From positions 374,628 through 434,627 of the forward strand of contig NMRA01000129.1 in assembly GCA_002633005.1 (NCBI GenBank): DNA of 60,000 nt, read 5' to 3'. Below the pieces are notes generated by a model. That model did not search any database and was not told the origin of the DNA. It saw only the letters and a list, made by a program, of their open reading frames with translations. The translations under genes and the position numbers were made by a program. This document shows, in pieces, positions 39,986-53,093 of the stretch (the stretch's first letter is position 1; every line of letters begins with the position of its first letter). This stretch comes from Phoronis australis. Taxonomy: Eukaryota > Phoronida > Phoronidae.

Positions 39986-40361
39986 TTTGCTTTTTTGCGT
40001 GAACAGCTCTATCTCCTTAACCTTTTATAGGTATAAAGAATGGCAATGCACAAGACAAAAAATAAACCGGTTCTCTTTCCTGGTTACTATATTGTCACGA
40101 GGTTGTGATTGACAAATATATCCTATAGGAGCGAAACAAAAAACGTGACCTTTTTACAAAATGTCCGGGCCAGGAAAGGCGAGCTGCGCGTGCGCACAAC
40201 TTGGTGCGACACTTAGCGACTTCCACAAAAACTAAACCAATAAACGAATGTAACAATAGGATTGTTGCGAAATTTGGCAGATGGACTCCTATAGAGTTGG
40301 CAACAGACGAAGATGAGTTTCAGAAGAATCAGACTAGCTGTGCACTCTGGTGTCAATTGTT

Positions 40362-41075
40362 TTTATGATCGACCTATGTTCCGCATAATAGATAAATAAT
40401 ACGTGCGTCGGAAGCCCATTACCAGAGATGAAAAGGAGACCGAGGTTGGCGATATGCATGTAAGGTCATTTATTATGACTAATACAATTACAAGTAAATA
40501 TTCTGAATAAGATAACATAAAAATGATAATCTCTGGTATGAAGGGCAATAAAAAAGCGCCGGACACGTGGAAGTACAAGGTAATGACGAAAACTGGGAGG
40601 TAAAGGGTGGGAAAATTTAATACGTTTTGGAACGTGCTTCAATGTGGCCGGAATAAAGGTGAATTGAAAACGAGGTTACAATATCAATAAAACGCCTAAG
40701 GATACGTAACAATCATCAGCCTATGAGATCCAACAGCTGACCAAACTTGAGACTGGGAAAACGACGTGTTGTCCTATACAAAGGAATAATGGAATAGACC
40801 TAAATGAGGGTGAAAGGAGTAAGACGGGTCCATACATGTATGCTCACATAAATTTATTCAACGAGTGAAATACCATTTATGATCGACGTATGTCCCGAAC
40901 AATAGATAAATGATGCGTGCGTTGCAAGCTCGTTACCAGAGATGAAAAGGAGACCGAGGTGGCGATATACCCGGTAAGGTCGTTTATTATGACTAATACA
41001 ATTACAAGTAAATATAATGAATAAGATAAGTAACATAAAAATGATAATCTCTGGTAAGATGGGCTATTAAAAGCG
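40362..41075. repeat. Pair of ~200-bp direct repeats (40362-40559 and 40876-41075)
   Basis: Both begin TTTATGATCGAC and end near AAAGCG, and are about 88-90% alike by eye. Each has an internal inverted pair, ACCAGAGAT and ATCTCTGGT, about 110 bp apart. About 316 bp separate the two repeats. This could be a small terminal-repeat element (TRIM-like) or two insertions of one MITE. Confidence 0.7.
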
Positions 41076-42429
41076 TCACAAAAGATGTTGTAAGATACCT
41101 CCTACTTACTTGAGAAAGAGCCTATGAGAACTTGTAACAGGGCGGGGGTGTTAATGATGGTGATCGGGAGATAGTTCCCCCTCACTCGGCGAAAAGATAA
41201 ATGCCCTCTCAGAAGGCATAGGCACCTTTCCCCTCCGATGAACGAGGCCCCTGAAGAAACATAACTATGCTTGCTCTGTCCAGTTAACTGAAATTGAGCT
41301 CGAAAAGGAGGTTATGCTTTGGACGAACGAATTAGGTGTTTTAATTTTAAAATTCAACTTGGTCCACATTGATATTTGAAACCTAACACATGAAATAGAC
41401 GTAAGAAATATTAAAAACAAGAATGCACTGGTCAAATAATTTTTATTTTCAATTACCAGCCTGGTTATTTATTTTAATAAAAGATATATTTAGTAACATC
41501 AATTATTCTTTCAGATCAGTTATGATAAATCAACTATTAATCCCCGTTGTCCCTATACCTCACCAGGACTCAGGCTATGCTTGATCAACAAATTAAACCA
41601 GATGTGACTAATTGCAGATCATAGCAAAATGTGATCAGCCACAATTGTCGCATTTATCTTCAACTTGTCAACAATACGAGCAGATGACCTGGTTCGTGTA
41701 GAAAGCATTATCAACAATTTACGATCGCCGCAATTTGGTCATATTTACTTTTTATATTTCGAACCTAGTTTTTCGAAAAAAATGTGATTTCAACAGACAA
41801 CTCTTTGATGCGTTGACTTGTTCTCTAATGTATTTTTCTACTTCTCTGTAGTTAATTATCGACACAATTTTAAGATTTAATATCCAGGTTGGATTCGAAA
41901 GACCGGCCATTTAACTCACGCAATGTCAACTTCCGATTTGTTTATCGCAGTGAGCCTCGCTTTGGATTTCAATGGCCTCCGCGTGAATTAGGTCTATAAC
42001 CTGTCGCAAACACGGCAATACATTTTACTGAATTAGTTGTGTTAAGTTAAGGTTACTAGGAGTGTGGCTATTGGGTTACAAATTCATTTAGAGTTTATAT
42101 TGTCAGGATTTAAACAAAATTCAGGCAAACTTTAATATTCTAGAAAAAATTGTAGGTCACTACAGGTGAACTGTAACATAGCGAACCAGGTGTTGCCTAT
42201 TCCGGTCTACAACTCTCAAGCCTTCGAATCTCTGTGTATACAATTTGCTTTTGCTACAGCAAAATTCACTTACAACCAACTTTTCAGGAACTTTCCAAGA
42301 CGGTCTGTTGTAATCAATTCGACTGTGCATTAAATACAATAAGTCTACCTTTCTTTCAAAAGAGTACCTATAAACGTTCGGTGAGCCCCCTTAATACATC
42401 ACTGCATCTAAAAGGTTTCCCTGTTTCTG
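41076..42429. other. Intergenic DNA between duplicated blocks
   Basis: Corresponds in position to the area of exon 5 of the intact gene, but no exon-5-like sequence was found. Confidence 0.45.
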
Positions 42430-42676
42430 GTCATGGTGTATAATTTTTAAATCCTCCATAAGTACAACATCTGCATATATACTCCCAAGTGTAATATCTA
42501 AATGAACTGTGAATTTCAAGTATTTTTAAGTAACCTGCGAGCTTCTGAATGTTCATTGGCTTCAATGTAATTACAAAATTAATTTAACTGTAGCAGCTGA
42601 CTAGAATTGTGTTACTTCGGCCTTAGAATGAGTAAACACGTTTTCCTGTCCCTGGCCTGCGGTGCCAGAATATAAG
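42430..42676 (-). pseudogene. Fragment of a paralogous fibrinogen-domain gene (intron 4 and exon 4 border)
   Basis: Similar to 21890-22345, the intron-4/exon-4 border of the intact gene. Shared landmarks are TTCATTGGCTTCAAT, GTGTTACTTCGGYCTTAG and GGTKCCAGAATA. The donor GTAAGG of the intact gene reads GCCAGG here, so it could not splice, and exon 4 breaks off at about 42676 where GC-rich repeats begin. A dead copy. Confidence 0.7.
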
Positions 42677-42780
42677 TGCTACGCCCGGGCCTGCCTGCGC
42701 TGCCTCCGGCGGCTCGGCTGAGGCCCGCCTAAGTGCTACGCCCGAGCCGGCCTGCGCTGCCTCCGGCAGCTTGGCTGACT
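42674..42780. repeat. GC-rich 57-bp tandem duplication
   Basis: AAGTGCTACGCCCG starts at 42674 and again at 42731, each followed by a CTGCCTCCGGC-rich block. Strikingly GC-rich against the AT-rich surroundings, and placed exactly where the fibrinogen pseudogene similarity stops. Confidence 0.85.
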
Positions 42781-43149
42781 AAAAATTCGCTTAACAGCGT
42801 GAGGCCATTCCAGCGGAAGTATGTTACTGCTTTGTTTCGCTATTTACCAGTAACGATGACGACAGATAGAGTTCCAGTTTGCGTGTGAACGCTAGTTTTG
42901 CATTGGCTCATCACAGCCCGATGACTGCCGTGCGGCCACCTTAGTTCTTAACTCGACTCTGTCACGAACCAAGTGTCATGACCTCAGAACACTACTGGAA
43001 TACTCCTTAACCGAGGGTGAATGTTTTGAAGTTTTAAAAATTTGTAAAAACAATAGAGGTTCTAGGAAATGACGGGTTTCATCAATGTTTCAGGCAAAAA
43101 GCCTTACTTTAAGCATTTGAATATAGTTTTAATAAGGAAATCATTTACG

Positions 43150-45000
43150 TCACAGAGATTAGGATCCATAACACTTTCCAACATTTAAGATGATGCTGAC
43201 CTACATTCTTTAGATCTTATTGGCAACCAATATCATTATTTAACGCTGATTATAAACTACTTACAGAAGTTCTTACAACCTGTATAAATGATATCATGGG
43301 AGAGATGGTTCACCAAAGTCAAACAGCGATGAGGGACGAACTGATATACGAATCATTCAGGATATTCATTTCACATTCAATATTTCTCATAGTCACAGTC
43401 ATAATCTATTTTTAGACTTTTTCAGAGCATATGATACAATAAAGTGTGAATTTATATTTCAACCATTAAATCTTTCGATTTGGGACTGGTTTTCAAAAGA
43501 TGGGTGCGGATAATATCCTAAAAAACAGTGTTTGTGGCTTCACTATACACGTTGAAGTTATGGCAAATCATTCCGAAATAGCAATTTAATAAAAGGCATA
43601 CATGTTGAAAAAAACTGAAGTAAAAATTCTCAAGTTTGCAGAAGATATGTTATTTCTACAGTATAAAAAAATCTTATATAAATCGTTTATTTTTTAATTT
43701 TAGAATTTTGGCTTATTGTCTGACCTACTGCTAAATTTCAAAAAGACAGTGTGAAGGATTATTGGTCAAGAGAAAGAGTGTCCCTACCCGGCATTTACGG
43801 CTTCAAGTGGACTGGCAAACCAAAGAAAAAATTCTCTAGTTTGCAGACGATACTATCTTATTTCTACAACATAAAAAAACTTATATAAATTGTTTATTTT
43901 TTGTTAATTTTGGCTTATTATCTAACCTGCGGCTAAATACCAGACAGTATGAATGATTTTACATATAGGTCGCGAAAAAGAGTGTCCTGACCCATTTACG
44001 GCTTCAAGTGAACTGGCAAACTAATCAAGAGCTTGGTGATATCTTGCAGTCATAATAAACAAGAACATGATTTCTTAAATTTTTGATTTGAAATTAAATA
44101 GCTTAAAAATCTCTGAATTTCTGTTGAGAAAATCTCCAATATTTCTTTACTAGGCAGATTTAGTGTAGTCAAAACTTTTGCGCTTTCTATTATAGTCTAT
44201 GCAATGAGTAATCTATTGATGGGCAGTGTAAATAGAAGGAAAATAAACAGTATTAATTAAGCAAATGTGGTTGTAAATTCCCATGAAAATGGTGGTTTGT
44301 CAGTTCCTTGTAAACATTATATTGAAGTCACATAGAAAATGGGTTACACGTTGCTTGGATGGAAGCAATGATGTTTTTAAAGAGTTTCCAAACTATAACA
44401 TCAAAACATATGGGTCGTCTGATCTGTAAAGCAAATCATTGCAAGTTGTTGACTACTTACATAATGACACAAATATAATGGTGTGGAACAACAAAAACAT
44501 TTTGATGGACGGGAGGACTGTGTTCTTCAACAGTTCTTACGAGCCTGGCATCATTTTTGCGAAGGAATGTTTTTGATTCTGAAAACAAATTAATTAATTA
44601 TGCAGATTTGAGACGTGTTAATTAATGTGAAACTTGAGTTTTCTGAGTCAAAGTGCGTCAATTCTTCACAGTTAAATAAAATAATTACTCTGTTTTCTTA
44701 AAATGTTTTGCTTTCCAAAATTTTTCGTCTCCAGATATAAAATACAGCTTGATTGATACTTACTCTAGACAACAAAGTCAAATTTACGTTCTTCCTCACA
44801 AACTCTTGTAGTCTTCTTATATTAGAATTTTCAATAACATTGTATTCATAGAAAGGTTTATAAAAAGTGTTTTGAAAGAGATGTGAATAGTTAGTGAGGA
44901 CACATGTGCATCTTGTGGGCTGGTGTAACCTTTATTCATATGTTTGCGGATTGTGACTTGGTGATAATTTTGCGGTGCATCAACATTAACTATTTGTCAA
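43150..45000 (+). mobile_element. Degenerate L1/Tx1-type LINE ORF2 remnant
   Basis: Plus-strand pieces in RT order: NADYKLLTEVLTT near 43240, GRTDIRIIQDI near 43340, FLDFFRAYDTIKCEFIFQ near 43410 (palm motif A region), LKFAEDMLFLQ near 43635 (YxDD box with E replacing D), WTGKP near 43810 and 44010, FSVVKTFALSIIVYAMSNLL near 44170, then the terminal zinc motif CASCGL then TFIHMFADC near 44905-44960. Stops and shifts throughout. A ~205-bp tandem duplication lies inside. Confidence 0.8.
43622..44023 (+). repeat. ~205-bp tandem duplication inside the LINE RT
   Basis: Units 43622-43823 and 43827-44023 both run from AAAATTCTC through GTTATTTCTACA-type sequence to GGCTTCAAGTGRACTGGCAAA. The RT catalytic-box region is thus present twice, once as AEDM and once as ADDT. 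The copies have since diverged. Confidence 0.8.
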
Positions 45001-45800
45001 TATTTTATTTACAAATGCTAGTTACACACAAGTCATGCACTACCTGTATAGTAACTGTATGCTACAAAATGTACAACTCCATCAAGCTGTTTTTGGGGGA
45101 AACCATTATCAACTATCTTGCAGCAATCATAATTTTATAAGTTAGATGGTGTGGGTACGGGGGTGTATTCATGATGTTTTGTCTTCACCATTTGGCTGGT
45201 TGTACTTATTATTTTGAGTGACCACTGTTTTTCTTCTGAGGATGGTGTTTTAGTAAACGCCGAAACATGTCAAGACGGTTTAAATTAATCGTTGTTTTTA
45301 TTAAGAAAATAAATTTTAAAAAAACAAAAAACATAGGGTCAATTGTTATTCAGTAAATTGATTTCTAGGGACAAAAATTAGAAACTGTATATTACTGTGA
45401 AGGATTTTCAGTCCTAATATATGATGCAAGTATATGTACGCTTGTCTGTCAGTGTCGCATTGCTCACAATGCCTGCTACCACACGAGGGCACTGCGAAGG
45501 AACGTAATGTGGGTGCCAAATGCAATCCTCTGATTGGCACAACTTCATTTAATATCATTAGGAAGGTATTACCTAATGCCTTCCTTATGTCATGGACCAT
45601 ACGTCAATCATGCATACTGTTTAATTCACTGCTGTGCAGAATAGACGTGTGCACCTTCCAAAGAGCCTTTGCACCAACGTTGAATACTTTCACACCATGT
45701 GTGGTGTACCTTACACTATGCGCGCTAACGCCATAACTACAAACCTTTGCAATTTTCATGGATTAAGTCAACCTATGAATTAATGACTAGTACACTGTTT

Positions 45801-46970
45801 CTCACTGCTTTGGGGACTCCATAGATGGTACTGTGACGTGTGCGCTCTCGGCATGCAAATACACACGCTTGCTCAACGTGGCACAAAGGTTTCTTTCTAC
45901 AGGACGCATTTGTTCTTTAAAAAGAAGAAATATGGTTTCATCCCATGGATGATGATATTGAAGTTATGGGTGCTAATAATTTTGTAAATTTGTATTACGT
46001 TCAGGAAGAACAGCACCCAATGTTGCTACCAGAGGTGGATTGGGAAGAAGGACTATGAGGGTATATATGTTATGAAAAATGAAAAAATATTGGTTGAAGC
46101 TTATGACATTTTCGGAAAATAGGTATGTTGAAGTGTACTATTCTTATCAGTACAATATGTCTGAATTAGATAAAGACTGTTGGGCGTTGTTTTTTTTTCT
46201 AAATAGTGCTCATGTGAACATCAGATATGGCACGGAAGTGTATCAATATTAAAGAAGTTAGATATATAAATTATTCAAGCTGACACTAGTGTCAGAGCTT
46301 TATGTTTCAATCCTAAACCGAACTATTCAAAGAAAAACGCTTGCGGGATTTCGATGTGCATATCACTTGTTGATGGTTGAGATGAGGCTATACCATAAAA
46401 TTCCAAGAGACGTGTAATGAGAGTTAATGAGAGTGCATGCTATTTCTTATTAGTACGTCCTTTGTATGTGGACCTTCGACGAAAATTTAGTATTCCAGTT
46501 ACTGTAATCGATGTACAACTTGTTCGTGTTCGCTTGATCAGTTCACAAGATATTTATGTCATAAAAAATGTAGCTAAGTTCCTAATCCATCCGGAGATGT
46601 ACTGTATTAGATGTTGAATTTTGGTTATTGTTTTGCTTTTGTTTTTTTTTTTCCTCTTGTCTTTGTATTTTGTTTAAACCAGCGCTCGTATGTATTTGTA
46701 TAGTGTGTTTATTTCTATAAATTGGGGCCGGTGGCCTAGTTACACAGAAGAAATCAATCTAATAACAAAAAATCAACATGTGAATTAAAGTACTTGAGTT
46801 CACTTAGCTATTTCCCAGTGCTTTGGGGACCCATTAGATGGCGCTGCGAAGAGTGCGTTTTGTCAGCATGAAAATAGGCATGCATGCTCAACTTGGCATA
46901 GAGGTTTCTGTCTACAGGGCGCATGCCAAAAGACCCAAGTTACAATGGAATCCCATAGAATCTACTTCCC
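45801..46970. repeat. Pair of ~155-bp dispersed repeats (45801-45956 and 46813-46970)
   Basis: Same orientation; shared blocks CAGTGCTTTGGGGAC-type, TAGATGG, GCTCAAC, AGGTTTCT, CTACAGGRCGCAT and ATCCCATRGA. Unknown family. The 46838-47104 frame begins inside the second copy and is not supported as a gene. Confidence 0.65.
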
Positions 46971-49930
46971 ATCCTGTGCTGTTTGGTCCGTCAGTGACGA
47001 GTGAATCCTGCTCCACTAAAGAAAGACAATTGGTTAATAACGTTTTTACCCGTGATCGGTGCTTAGCAAGTCTGGAAATGATCGTTGACTTCTGCAACAC
47101 TTAAAATTACCTGTATTTATCAGAGCGGGAAAAGCTTAATGTCCACGATTGAGTGCCTAATTGTCGAAGAAACCACCTCAAAAGAAGCAATTCAGTATTA
47201 ACTCAACTTGACCTGCAAAGGCTGAAGAGCTGTGTAAGCTAGTCTATTCAATGCTTTTGTCTCACGTTGTAAATTTCGTTCAAAAATGGTTGTAATTGAA
47301 AAATCGATTGCGATCTACATCCCTTGTTGATCTAAGTAATGAACGTTTCGTGGATAGGTTGTTTCTGTCATCAAGCACACACAATGTAAAGCCTCCGACA
47401 TTGTCATTATTAATCCGTAACTGTATCTACTACGCAAGGTAAGCAGCATGCTCACTCAGAGTTCTTTACTGTATAAAGCGTAGATGTTTAAGATCATGGA
47501 CAATTTGCTGTCCACTTACCAATTGGACAGCAAGCATATGTTCAAACTTTGCATTTGAGATAAGCGCCTTGCCTTAGTGAACTCGTTTCTTTGCAAAATT
47601 TGCATTCTCGTTTCATTTCTATAATTCGATTTCAATAATCTATCTGTCTCCAGAGTTTTCTGCACACATGCCAGGGGCGTACATTCGGAAAATATCAGTT
47701 TAAGGACAGGTAAGAAAGTAAAATCCACATATTCGCACGGGTGTACATTTAAAAGTGACGAATATATTCTCGGGGTATCAGTTCGTGTGGCCGGCGTGCA
47801 AACTGAGACTAAGATTGTCAACACACAACATTGTCGATGTATGATTGTTCACACGGGTTTAATTTAATCGTTGATAATTTACTTAAATAGTTACAGTTTT
47901 GGTGCTCATTTCATATGAAACTGAAAAAAGACTTAAGATTCAACCTTCCGTATCTTTCTCAAATATACGTCCTGGTTGTATCCGCTAAATTATCCCTCAT
48001 ATACGTCCACTTGTCTGCAAAAAACACCGGTATCTACTGAAGCGGAGCTAAAGGAAGTCTGAAACCATGTGAACCCGTCACCAGTCATAATTACAGGTTT
48101 AGTTTGTATTTCAAAGGTGAAATAAATGACGGGCGCATTCTATCAAAACAACTTTTGATTTTGACCACGTCGTGTTCAAAACTTATCGTAATCGTTTTCC
48201 TTGCCTAGAGTGTAAAACGATTTCTAGATTTGAGAAGAACTGACAGGTCGTTATTTGCTACAGAGCGGCCTCATTAAACTACTTGTCACGGCGGGTCATT
48301 CTAAGTCATTAACTTTACAACACGGTGACGTTGTTTTGAGACGGGCAATTACGCCTGGGAGAAAGTTGATGCTTTTAACACCAAAATATGGTTCGCAGCG
48401 GCTTTAACAGAACTTGAACTGGATTGTAAACCATGCTGTATTCGTATGCCAAAATGTTTGCACACCCTAGGAATCCATTTTTATACTGAACGTGGCAAGT
48501 GACATTAAAGCAAAAAGACAATTTCACGGACGCAACCGTTATGGTGTGCAAATGCAAGCAGCCCTGGGTCTCTCAACTGCCAGTTACTGCACAGGATAGA
48601 AGTCGACATTATTTACCGCTCCAACGTAGCTTTGGTTTGTTGTTACTCAGCAAATTAATCTAACGTGACTGTGCATGTATACAGTACTGCGTGTACCAGG
48701 GTTGCAATATTTTGTCCGTGAAGTATGGCGAGCTTGATTCACTTGACGGTATATGAGCAGGAAACCACATTGTCGCGAATAAGTCGAAAATCGATATTTT
48801 TCTACTTATTTCACAATAATTTCTGTGTATTAACTAAGCGTAAACACCGAGTTGTATAGCCGGTAATGATGGTTGCTTGCTATGCACGACAACGTTGTAC
48901 TCTGTTTGTTAGCTGGCAATGCTGTTAGAGGGCGATCGAAGTTCATGTGTGCTGTGTGAATGAGAGAGAAAGACGAAACAGTGAACATGATTGATGAGGA
49001 TGCTGAGATAAGGGAGTAGCCTCAATGTGTTCTAAAAACGTTACTTTGATTTATTTACTTCTAGCACACATTGGATGTATAAATAGAACATAACTCTCGC
49101 AGAAGTTCTCCAAAAACTAATTTCACTTTTCGTGTCTTGCTAGTACTTTTTCATAAAAAAACAACACAAATGTCTCCATTGATAGCTAACAACAGGGAGT
49201 CATTATTGACTTTCATACGAGTCATCTACAAACGATTTACATTTTAAGATGAATCAGTAAGAATAGCTACAAAACTAAATTTGCTTCAATTTGGAGGAAA
49301 AACGATTACCATAAAAAGTAAAAAGTGTTTTGGTGCAACCGCTTTGGCTTTGATTTCGTACGGCATTTTAAATATTCATTTTAATGTTTTTTTTTTAATT
49401 CAACTATTTCAAGAAGGGGAGAACTCTTGGTCTGGCTCAGTTGTTTTCAATAGAAATTACGTCTTCCCGTTCCCAGTTGTTCATACAATTGTTAATGCTT
49501 CATCCAAGCTACTCAAGTACCTTTGAATCTGATCACTAACTAGAACACAGACACTAATAGCTATCACAATTTTTATGCAAATCACGATGGAATGAACTCG
49601 CCTCTGTCTTCATAATATTCCTCAAACACATAATTGTGGATCGTGTTCAACAAAGCGACGGCAGAAACTAGTTATGTTTGCCCAACTCATGACCGGATTT
49701 ACGCTTTTGGGAAGGGGGCTGGCGATTTTTGTAAGGGGGACAGGAACTAACTGTTCATAAGAATGTACAAATGAAAATTTCGCAACATTTCGTCTGCACG
49801 CACTTAAAACGGACAATTTACTATGCAGTTCTTAAAATGAAGCCAGTAAAAATTGATATGTGCACAGTGATAAGAAAATTTTCAAGTGCCATTTCCAATG
49901 ACCCAAAATACAGTTTTCGTACCTCCATTT
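46971..49930. other. Intergenic DNA
   Basis: No recognised exon or transposon terminus. Frames at 47516-47824 (minus), 49281 (plus) and 49622-49816 (minus) have no domain that I know. Confidence 0.4.
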
Positions 49931-49931
49931 A

Positions 49932-50905
49932 TCAACCAAGCTTGCAGTAATGGATTAAGTGAATGAATTTTATGTTTGATAAACGGAGCAAGTTGCTATA
50001 GTTTTCAAAGTGGGAGTCATAGAAAAGCACAGCGAATGCAGGTCGCAAGCTGGTCGCGAAGGAATCGGTAGATTCAGTAGCGTCTCCATTGTTCCCGTTG
50101 TTATAATAAAGATAATGACGAGCTTTTATTTGTAACTCTGTGATGTACGCCCAAGGTACGATATCCATGCGACCTGTATTGTCATATCCAACAAAGATGT
50201 AACAAAGGAAAACAATCAATAAGTGATAACCATGCGACCAGTTTACGCCGTGGTTCTCGCAAGTTCAACAATACCTTGCAAACTGCATACAACATCATTT
50301 GCCATGAAACAAGGTTCTCATAGGACGAATCTCCTTCAAAGATCTCTTTGTGATCAGGGGTGATGGAATCAACTGCCTCTCGTAACATGTTTTTTGAAAT
50401 TGTATATTCTATCATTTGCAGACCCCCTTGTTCTGTTTTTGAATTGCTATATTCTTTTATTATAGGGACTCCCTTTCGGAGGGTCCCGTGATGATAGCAT
50501 CAGTTGACATTTTTTCTATTTTAAAGATTTGTAAGGATATATTCCTGAAAAAGCCGAAAAGGGTGAAAATTGATCTTTCGTCATTAGGATTCCTGCCTCA
50601 TGAAAGGATTTAAAAATTGACAAATCAAACTAAAACAACTGTATCATTTCATTCTAGAAACCTGCAGTGCTCTCAAAGGGCCGTAGTGGAATTTATCAAT
50701 TACTGTGTTGTTTTCTTGTATTGTGAATTTCATGAAGGAGGGCCCTCTTAAATGGCTCCAAATAATCAATTGTCGCCTATATTCTTACATAATATAGGTT
50801 CTCCAGTCGGAAAGACTCACTCTTGGAGAGAATCTCGTGCCAGTTGTCGTATTTGTACCCCCATAGTCCGCCATAGGACGAATTTAAATAGTAACGCTTC
50901 ACATG
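49932..50905 (-). CDS. Unidentified coding-like minus-strand segments (possible exons)
   Basis: Three neighbouring minus-strand stretches read like protein. About 50895-50770 reads KRYYLNSSYGGLWGYKYDNW with a GTAAGA donor-like site after it. 50415-50275 reads MIEYTISKNMLREAVDSITP to YAVCK with AAG/GTATTG after it. 50195-49990 reads GRMDIVPWAYITELQIKARH and onward, just after ATACAG. The phases do not join cleanly at the sites I see, so either the exon borders differ or the gene is broken. I recognise no family. Confidence 0.25.
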
Positions 50906-50909
50906 TCAG

Positions 50910-53090
50910 TTATGCTTTCTGCAAAAATATTGCATAATACCGAAACTGACATTATATAACGTAAACGTCTTGATCATACCACAAGTGTAATTCATAATCA
51001 ACATCGATGGCTGATCAGCTAACAAGGAAGACTGAAATCCGAGAAAATGAATACCAATTTCACAAACAAACTGAACCACTCTGCCGTAATTGAATCACTA
51101 CGAGGTATCCGAGAACTGAAATTCAAGACCAAACGCAGTTGTTCACTACTCACTCTCGTAATGAAATGTTTCCCCCAAAGAGAGAAGTATAAAAAAATCA
51201 GCCAAGAGTAGGCCGTGTGGGCTACTGTGTTGAGTGTTTGCCTCCTGTTCGCAAGGTATTAGTTTCGGATTCCGCTGGACGCCATTGCTAAATCCTGGGC
51301 CAGATATATAGCTCTTCACCACACTGCTCTTAATTTATGTGTATATGTCTATATGCGTAGTGCATATTAATAAATTGGAAATGGATTCAACTGTTTGGTG
51401 CAATGGGCCCGGCTGAGTGGCCGGCGCACGTGGGATCCGAGGTGTATTAAATCGCCTGCACTATTTATTCTTCTACCAAGAAAACGTGTGAGCGCCTACA
51501 TGTGTGGAAGTTGAAGGCCAAATGTCGTCGATGAGTCAGAGATTACACTGCACGCTCTTTTTACCTAAGTTATGTTCGCCGTTTCACAAGTAGACTTTCA
51601 AACGTAAATTCAGCTCACAAAAACGTTAACGGTCAGGAATTTGGCTGCCACATGTAAATCTGCAGAAATAAAAACATTCGTCTCCAGCACATCTTCAAAG
51701 AAGCGATAAGAAAACAATTCTATTAATTAATATGTTATTTTACGGTGAAATTAACGAAGACCACTGACTCTTTGAAGGATAAAGAGCCGAATTTCTTTGA
51801 TGTGTTTACAGAGCTTTTATGAAATCCGCTTTTGTTTTTGGACTTCCGTAACATACCGGTGACATTGAAGTCCCGGCTGTTTCGTTTCTGCTCCCTGGAA
51901 ATTCATACGACCTGATCCAACACAGGTTCCACATTTTTAATCGTTTTTGCAGCCGGTTATTGTTGAACGGGATAGATTGATGAAGTCATTAACTTTGATC
52001 ACAGCTATAAACATCAAAATCCATTCCGTGTTTGTGATTTCATTGCAAGTCGCCAACTATCACCGTTCTCTGCCAGGCATTAGTTAAAATCAAGGATGGT
52101 GTCTTAAGCATTTTAAGAAATACCTTTAACACGCTGTGCTGGGGATTTTGGCTCAGTTACTATTACAATCTGAAAATTACTTCTCTCGCCGAGAATGTCT
52201 TTTTAAAGCGCCAGTATAGAAACGGCACATTTTTAAATTCTGGAGATTTGATTGTTGCAAATACGTCGACTGTTCGCACCGTCTAAATCAAACCTCTTAA
52301 CATACAGTTTTAAAATTTCTTGTAACGATACACGTTTCTAAACTGAATGTACATGGTCATGGTCCACTTAAAGATTGCTTGAATATGTATTTCTGCCATG
52401 TGCTTCTTCAGACTGATATCAGCCTTTTCTTTGAATCAATTAATGGACTCGTGTAAAGTTATATGGCATCATCGATAAGATACTCTACATTGTGAAGCAC
52501 ATATAAGATACTTAATGATATAATATGGCATATGTTGAATTGCGGAGTTATGTTATTTTCTTTTGGCGTCGACTCAAAGACTTCATGTTTTCACCCGACC
52601 GTGGACTCATACCAAGTTTTCAGTTTCACATACTCATCACTGAAACTCATTGTTCTTATGATTGAAAACTATTTAATTACCTCATTATCAGCGTGTAACT
52701 GTTTAACGGGTGATGGGTTTCCATGGATAAATGCAAGGTACAGTACTCGACAGTCTTCACTTTGTCGTTTACCTGACGACGTTTTGAAAATGAGGAAACT
52801 GCAGCATATCGGTGAAAGACGATAAAGGGTCGGTTCAGGCAAAGTCCTTTACGTTACTTTCTAGGATTGCTTTTATTTAGGGAAAGTTATTTTTGTAGTA
52901 AGAAGGCGGGAAGTTTTTCAATGATATGAAAAATCAAGCATGAATTTTTTATTGTGTTCTCTGCCTTACTGGTAATTTTTAGATCAAGCCGACGCTAATA
53001 CCAACTACTCGTTGTCCGTGCACAGTATTGGGCAGTTTATTCGCGGAAGGGGAATAACAATTCATAAAATTAGAATTATCCTAAATTGAT
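50910..53090. other. Intergenic DNA
   Basis: Possible tRNA-like SINE pieces near 51210-51275 and 51405-51450 (A-box-like GGCTGAGTGG at 51408). Otherwise nothing; the 97-codon frame at 52532 is unsupported. Confidence 0.4.
51209..51450 (+). repeat. Possible tRNA-derived SINE fragment
   Basis: A box-A-like TGGGCTACTG near 51218 and a box-B-like TTTCGGATTCC near 51263 are about 40 bp apart, followed later by CGGCTGAGTGGCC at 51406. The tRNA fold is poor and no flanking duplication was found. Confidence 0.2.
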
Positions 53091-53093
53091 GGG

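Noticed and set aside
46838-47104. 88-codon plus-strand frame
   Set aside because: Begins within a dispersed repeat; the other repeat copy has no matching frame.
47516-47824. 102-codon minus-strand frame
   Set aside because: Composition is plausible but no domain, splice site or neighbour supports it.
50466-50492. GGGACTCCC/GGAGGGTCCC hairpin considered as a terminator-like or RNA structure
   Set aside because: Short and imperfect, with no gene ending nearby; not distinguishable from chance.
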